Assembly (NCBI GenBank): GCA_964644375.1
Contig: CAZXWJ010000089.1
Location: forward strand, 1-15,632
Length of the DNA: 15,632 nucleotides
Reading direction: 5' to 3'
DNA from: CAYNYM01 sp964644375
GTDB lineage: Bacteria > Desulfobacterota > DSM-4660 > Desulfatiglandales > HGW-15
Part shown: in pieces, positions 13,217 through 15,632 of the stretch
Layout: each line of letters begins with the position of its first letter
Numbering within the stretch: the stretch's first letter is position 1
Position numbers and translations under genes: made by a program
Notes under the pieces: generated by a model
Databases searched by the model: none
What the model was told of the DNA's origin: nothing
Seen by the model: only the letters and a program-made list of their open reading frames with translations

Positions 13217-13861
13217 ATGTCTGCAACAGAAGGTTTCGTCATTCAGGTGAGTGCGAGTGGAATTGCGAAGGTGTTGATCCGATCGGATACCGAAGGATGT
13301 ATACCCGGAGCGCCGCCGATGAATCATTGCCATTGTTCGGGGTGCAGTTCCCGAATCACCGTCGAGGCATCGAACGACATCGGTGCAAGCCCGGGCGATT
13401 GGGTCCGGGTGGATCATAAACCCGGGGCCGTGATCAAGAGCGTGGGTTCCCTCCTGGGGATTCCCGGGATGGGACTCCTGATAGGGTGGGGCGTCGGGGC
13501 TTTTTTCTCTTCCGGGTTTTCGGTAAGTGACCTTACCGCTTTTATCGTCGGAGGGGTGGTCTTTGCGGCCGCGGTCGTGGTCGGTGTTTCGATCTTTAGA
13601 AGGATGGGAGATGAGACGCGGCCCTTTATCGGTCGGATCCTTTCCCATGCCGTTTCCGATAACACGTTTTCCCGAATAAAGGATCCGGTCTGCGGAACGG
13701 AGGTGAGTCCTTCCTCGACCTCTGCGCTCCTCGACTACGGAGGGACCCTCTACTATTTCTGTCGTCCTGCCTGCCTGCAGGCCTTTATTCGGGAGCCTGC
13801 AAGATACATCGGGGCCACAATGGATTTCGGAAAGGCAAGACCGCGGCCCGGGGGAATTTAA
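13217..13861 (+). CDS. RseC-like membrane protein fused to a C-terminal YHS metal-binding domain
   Basis: 214 residues. The N-terminal part has the RseC/MucC plan: a small beta domain with clustered cysteines (C28, C38, C40, C43), GDWVRVDHKPG, then two membrane helices (~78-100 and ~106-127). RseC proteins work with Rnf/SoxR-reducing electron transfer. The C-terminal part, DPVCGTEV with YYFCRPACLQAF (C159, C182, C186), is a YHS domain like those of heavy-metal ATPases. The ATG at 13217 has GAGGGA six to seven bases upstream; the longer frame back to 13127 overlaps hgcB and lacks a site. It is 49 bases after hgcB and probably in the same operon. A job in supplying electrons, or holding Hg or another soft metal for HgcAB, is inferred from the domains and position. 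It ends by a few bases overlapping the convergent transporter gene. Confidence 0.8.
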   Translation: MSATEGFVIQVSASGIAKVLIRSDTEGCIPGAPPMNHCHCSGCSSRITVEASNDIGASPGDWVRVDHKPGAVIKSVGSLLGIPGMGLLIGWGVGAFFSSGFSVSDLTAFIVGGVVFAAAVVVGVSIFRRMGDETRPFIGRILSHAVSDNTFSRIKDPVCGTEVSPSSTSALLDYGGTLYYFCRPACLQAFIREPARYIGATMDFGKARPRPGGI

Positions 13862-14757
13862 TTCCGGCCTGAGGTTCCCAGGTAGATGGCTGCGAGGGCG
13901 ATCATCGCCCCGATCATCTCCACGGGTATGGCCGGCCGGGAAAACAGGAGAATATCCCAGACAAAGGAGAGCGTCGGTTGCAGGAGCAGGATGAGCCCGG
14001 CGCTCGATGCCTCCACCTTGGGCAATCCTTTCGACAGGGTCACCCACCCCAGCGTTTGACCCATCAGACCATAACCCAGAAGAGCCCCCCAGGACCCCAA
14101 ATCAGGTATGATGAAGCTCTCGCCCTGAACCCAGGCCTCCGCGCCCATGATCAGTGCCGTAAAGAGCGAGATGACGGCAATGACGGACAGACTGCTCCCT
14201 TTTGGGGAACCGGACTGACTTTTTCTCAGGGTCAGGAGGTAAGCCGAATAGACGAGGGCGGCCCCGAGCCCCAGAAGAACGCCGGCCTTATACGTCGCCC
14301 CCAGGGCGTTCCAGTTGACCCCCACCAGGAGGTACAAACCCGTCATGGCCAGGGGAATGGCGAAGGCGAGTTTCCATGTGAACCTTTCACCCAGTGCTGC
14401 AATCCCGAAAACGACCAGAAAAAAGACCTGAAAATTGGCCAGCAGGGTGGCCAGACCGGGTCCTACATAATGAATGCTTCGATGCCAGAGGGTCAGGTCC
14501 AGGGCCATGAAGAGGCCGCAGACCAGAAGTGTAAGGGTGCTTCGTATGCCGTGAAAAAGGGGCTTTCTGCGAAGGATCAACAGTGCCGACAGCATCAGTC
14601 CCCCGAAGAGCATCCTGTAGAAGCCCGCCATGGTTGGGCCCACCTGGGCCAGTTTGACGAAGACCGCCGAAAAACTGATCATGGTGGCCCCGACACTGAG
14701 CTGGAGCATCCCTAACATTCTTTTCTTTGAAGACGCGGTTCGTTTTGATACCATCAT
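13858..14757 (-). CDS. EamA/DMT-superfamily transporter
   Basis: 299 residues with about ten membrane segments in two EamA repeats (~15-140 and ~155-295). Typical blocks are SVGATMISFSAVFVKLA near the start, FYRMLFGGLMLSALLILRR at the end of the second helix, and ATLLANFQVFFLVVFGIAALGERFTW closing the first repeat, mirrored by LLLLQPTLSFVWDILLFSR in the second. These drug/metabolite transporters usually export small metabolites; the substrate here is unknown. Two ATGs in tandem (14757 and 14754) are possible starts, and no strong ribosome-binding site is visible. Its TAA shares bases with the stop of the convergent RseC-YHS gene (4-base overlap), so the two messages may meet head-on with no dedicated terminator between them. 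Confidence 0.88.
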   Translation of the reverse strand: MMVSKRTASSKKRMLGMLQLSVGATMISFSAVFVKLAQVGPTMAGFYRMLFGGLMLSALLILRRKPLFHGIRSTLTLLVCGLFMALDLTLWHRSIHYVGPGLATLLANFQVFFLVVFGIAALGERFTWKLAFAIPLAMTGLYLLVGVNWNALGATYKAGVLLGLGAALVYSAYLLTLRKSQSGSPKGSSLSVIAVISLFTALIMGAEAWVQGESFIIPDLGSWGALLGYGLMGQTLGWVTLSKGLPKVEASSAGLILLLQPTLSFVWDILLFSRPAIPVEMIGAMIALAAIYLGTSGRN

Positions 14758-15024
14758 GGCACTCAGGATCTGGGCTTCGCAAAAGTCGAAAAACTATTTA
14801 TAAAAACAGAGTCCGGTTAGCATGGCAAGGGTTTTTGTGCCTTATGTCGCTGACGGGCGTGGTTCGAGTAAGGGGAGAGCACGACCGATGAAACGGGGAT
14901 CTCTTGAGGTGGGGTCAAGGACCATGGACAATCGGATTCCATTCAAGGTATGGTAATAAACAGGCAGGTCCTCCATCCGGAGGATGAAAATTCAACCTCA
15001 AAACAGGCCGATATGGGTGCAGGG
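14758..15024. other. Divergent intergenic region between the EamA transporter and rlpA
   Basis: 267 bases holding the starts of two divergent genes. Besides the hairpin at 14969-14984, a weak plus-strand promoter candidate reads TTGAGG (14904-14909), 17 bases, GACAAT (14927-14932). An AT-rich patch near 14795-14810 may serve the transporter. Nothing stronger is visible. Confidence 0.3.
14969..14984 (+). repeat. Perfect 6-bp hairpin in the rlpA leader
   Basis: TCCTCC (14969-14974) and GGAGGA (14979-14984) flank a four-base loop. The 3' arm is a Shine-Dalgarno-like GGAGGA ending in an out-of-frame ATG whose 14-codon frame stops with TGA overlapping the rlpA ATG at 15025. It may be a leader that masks a ribosome-binding site, or chance. 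Confidence 0.35.
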
Positions 15025-15632
15025 ATGAGACGTATCGGTCATCTGATCCTGTGTTTCGTCGGGCTGACGACCCTGTTTTCATGCAGCATGCTTTCAAAGA
15101 CATACGATGTGGCTAAAGGTACGGTGAAAACCACCTACCGGGTCACCAAGGGGGCGACCAAAGCGACCATCGGAACAGGCAAATTCGTTTATAAAATGGG
15201 TGGCTATACCTTCAACGTGGTGATCGCCCCGCTGAGCTGGCCCTTTATCGGTGACGAAATCGAATCCATAGACGGACTCCCACCCAAGGAAGCCGTTCGA
15301 AAGGGGCGTGTAAAGAATTCACCCTATGTCGTCAGAGGAAAGCGCTACGTCCCAATGTCCATCGAGGAGTCGAAACATTACAGAGAAAAGGGAATGGCTT
15401 CCTGGTACGGATATGAGACGAGAAATATGAAGGGCGGACACATGACGGCCAACGGAGAAGCCTTTTATCCGAACGGCCTCAGCGCAGCCCACAAATACCT
15501 CCCCTTGCCGACCCATGTGCGTGTGACCAACCTGGAAAACCACCGTTCGATCATCCTTCGGGTCAACGATCGGGGCCCTTTCGTGAAAGGACGCATCATA
15601 GATCTCAGTGCCGGTGCGGCTCGAAAGCTCGG
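15025..15632 (+). CDS. rlpA: RlpA-family septal-ring lipoprotein / lytic transglycosylase (partial, 3' end missing)
   Basis: The first ~202 residues of a lipoprotein. The signal peptide MRRIGHLILCFVGLTTLFSC ends in the lipobox L17-F-S-C20. It is followed by a linker with a hydrophobic patch and then the RlpA double-psi beta-barrel domain from about residue 124: MASWYGYETRN, MTANGEAFYPNGLSAAHKYL, THVRVTNLENH and VNDRGPFVKGRIIDLSAGAA. RlpA cleaves glycan strands lacking stem peptides at the septum; the Asp of NDRGPF, the Glu of NGE and the His of AAH are the family's active-site residues. Any C-terminal SPOR domain lies outside the window. ATG 15025 gives the cleanest signal peptide; in-frame ATGs at 15013 and 14950 are alternatives and the ribosome-binding site is not clear. 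Confidence 0.9.
   Translation, partial: MRRIGHLILCFVGLTTLFSCSMLSKTYDVAKGTVKTTYRVTKGATKATIGTGKFVYKMGGYTFNVVIAPLSWPFIGDEIESIDGLPPKEAVRKGRVKNSPYVVRGKRYVPMSIEESKHYREKGMASWYGYETRNMKGGHMTANGEAFYPNGLSAAHKYLPLPTHVRVTNLENHRSIILRVNDRGPFVKGRIIDLSAGAARKL

Noticed and set aside
13052..14047. 331-codon minus-strand frame opposite hgcB and the RseC-YHS gene
   Set aside because: It is antisense to two genes with clear domains, is rich in Arg, Gly, Pro and His as expected from a shadow frame, and has no family motifs.

Overview
The window comes from a GC-rich bacterial chromosome, most likely an anaerobic member of the Desulfobacterota (the former Deltaproteobacteria). This is inferred from the clear hgcAB mercury-methylation gene pair, the orphan multi-PAS hybrid kinase, the ferredoxin and corrinoid chemistry, and the general style of the genes. 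There is no rRNA or other marker that fixes the species. No tRNA, rRNA, CRISPR array, insertion sequence or origin was recognised.

Layout. 1-2587, minus strand: the 5' end of a PD-(D/E)XK-type nuclease gene cut by the window edge, an NCS2-type purine/pyrimidine permease, and a single-domain cyclic-nucleotide-binding protein that ends at a strong intrinsic terminator and is preceded by a possible 39-residue ORF. 2588-3012 is a divergent intergenic region with a candidate promoter and several dyads. 3013-4164, plus strand: a membrane-anchored metallophosphoesterase. 4285-5844, minus strand: a metal-resistance operon made of an ArsR/SmtB-type sensor and an SO_0444/YraQ-like metal exporter, with a sigma70 promoter whose -10 is overlapped by an operator-like dyad. 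6066-9128, plus strand: a large PAS-GAF-PAS-PAS hybrid histidine kinase, followed by an MBL-fold hydrolase (9243-10217). 10268-11364, minus strand: azlD and azlC, a branched-chain amino-acid exporter. 11540-13861, plus strand: the hgcA-hgcB cluster with a third gene encoding an RseC-like plus YHS fusion. 13858-14757, minus strand: an EamA/DMT transporter. From 15025, plus strand: an RlpA-family lipoprotein cut by the window end.

The centre of interest is the hgc cluster. HgcA carries the cap-helix signature NVWCAAGK and HgcB carries two 4Fe-4S motifs, Cys73 and a terminal Cys-Cys, so this organism probably methylates inorganic mercury. Two features of the cluster stand out. First, the hgcA frame extends upstream through one in-frame UGA to an ATG with a ribosome-binding site and a well-placed sigma70 promoter. 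The UGA follows a Cys codon directly and a hairpin starts at the very next base, so HgcA may be a selenoprotein with an N-terminal Cys-Sec pair. Second, the next gene fuses an RseC-type membrane domain to a metal-binding YHS domain, which suggests an accessory role in redox chemistry or metal handling for HgcAB. The ArsR-exporter operon 6 kb away is a separate soft-metal defence module; nothing in the sequence ties it directly to hgcAB.
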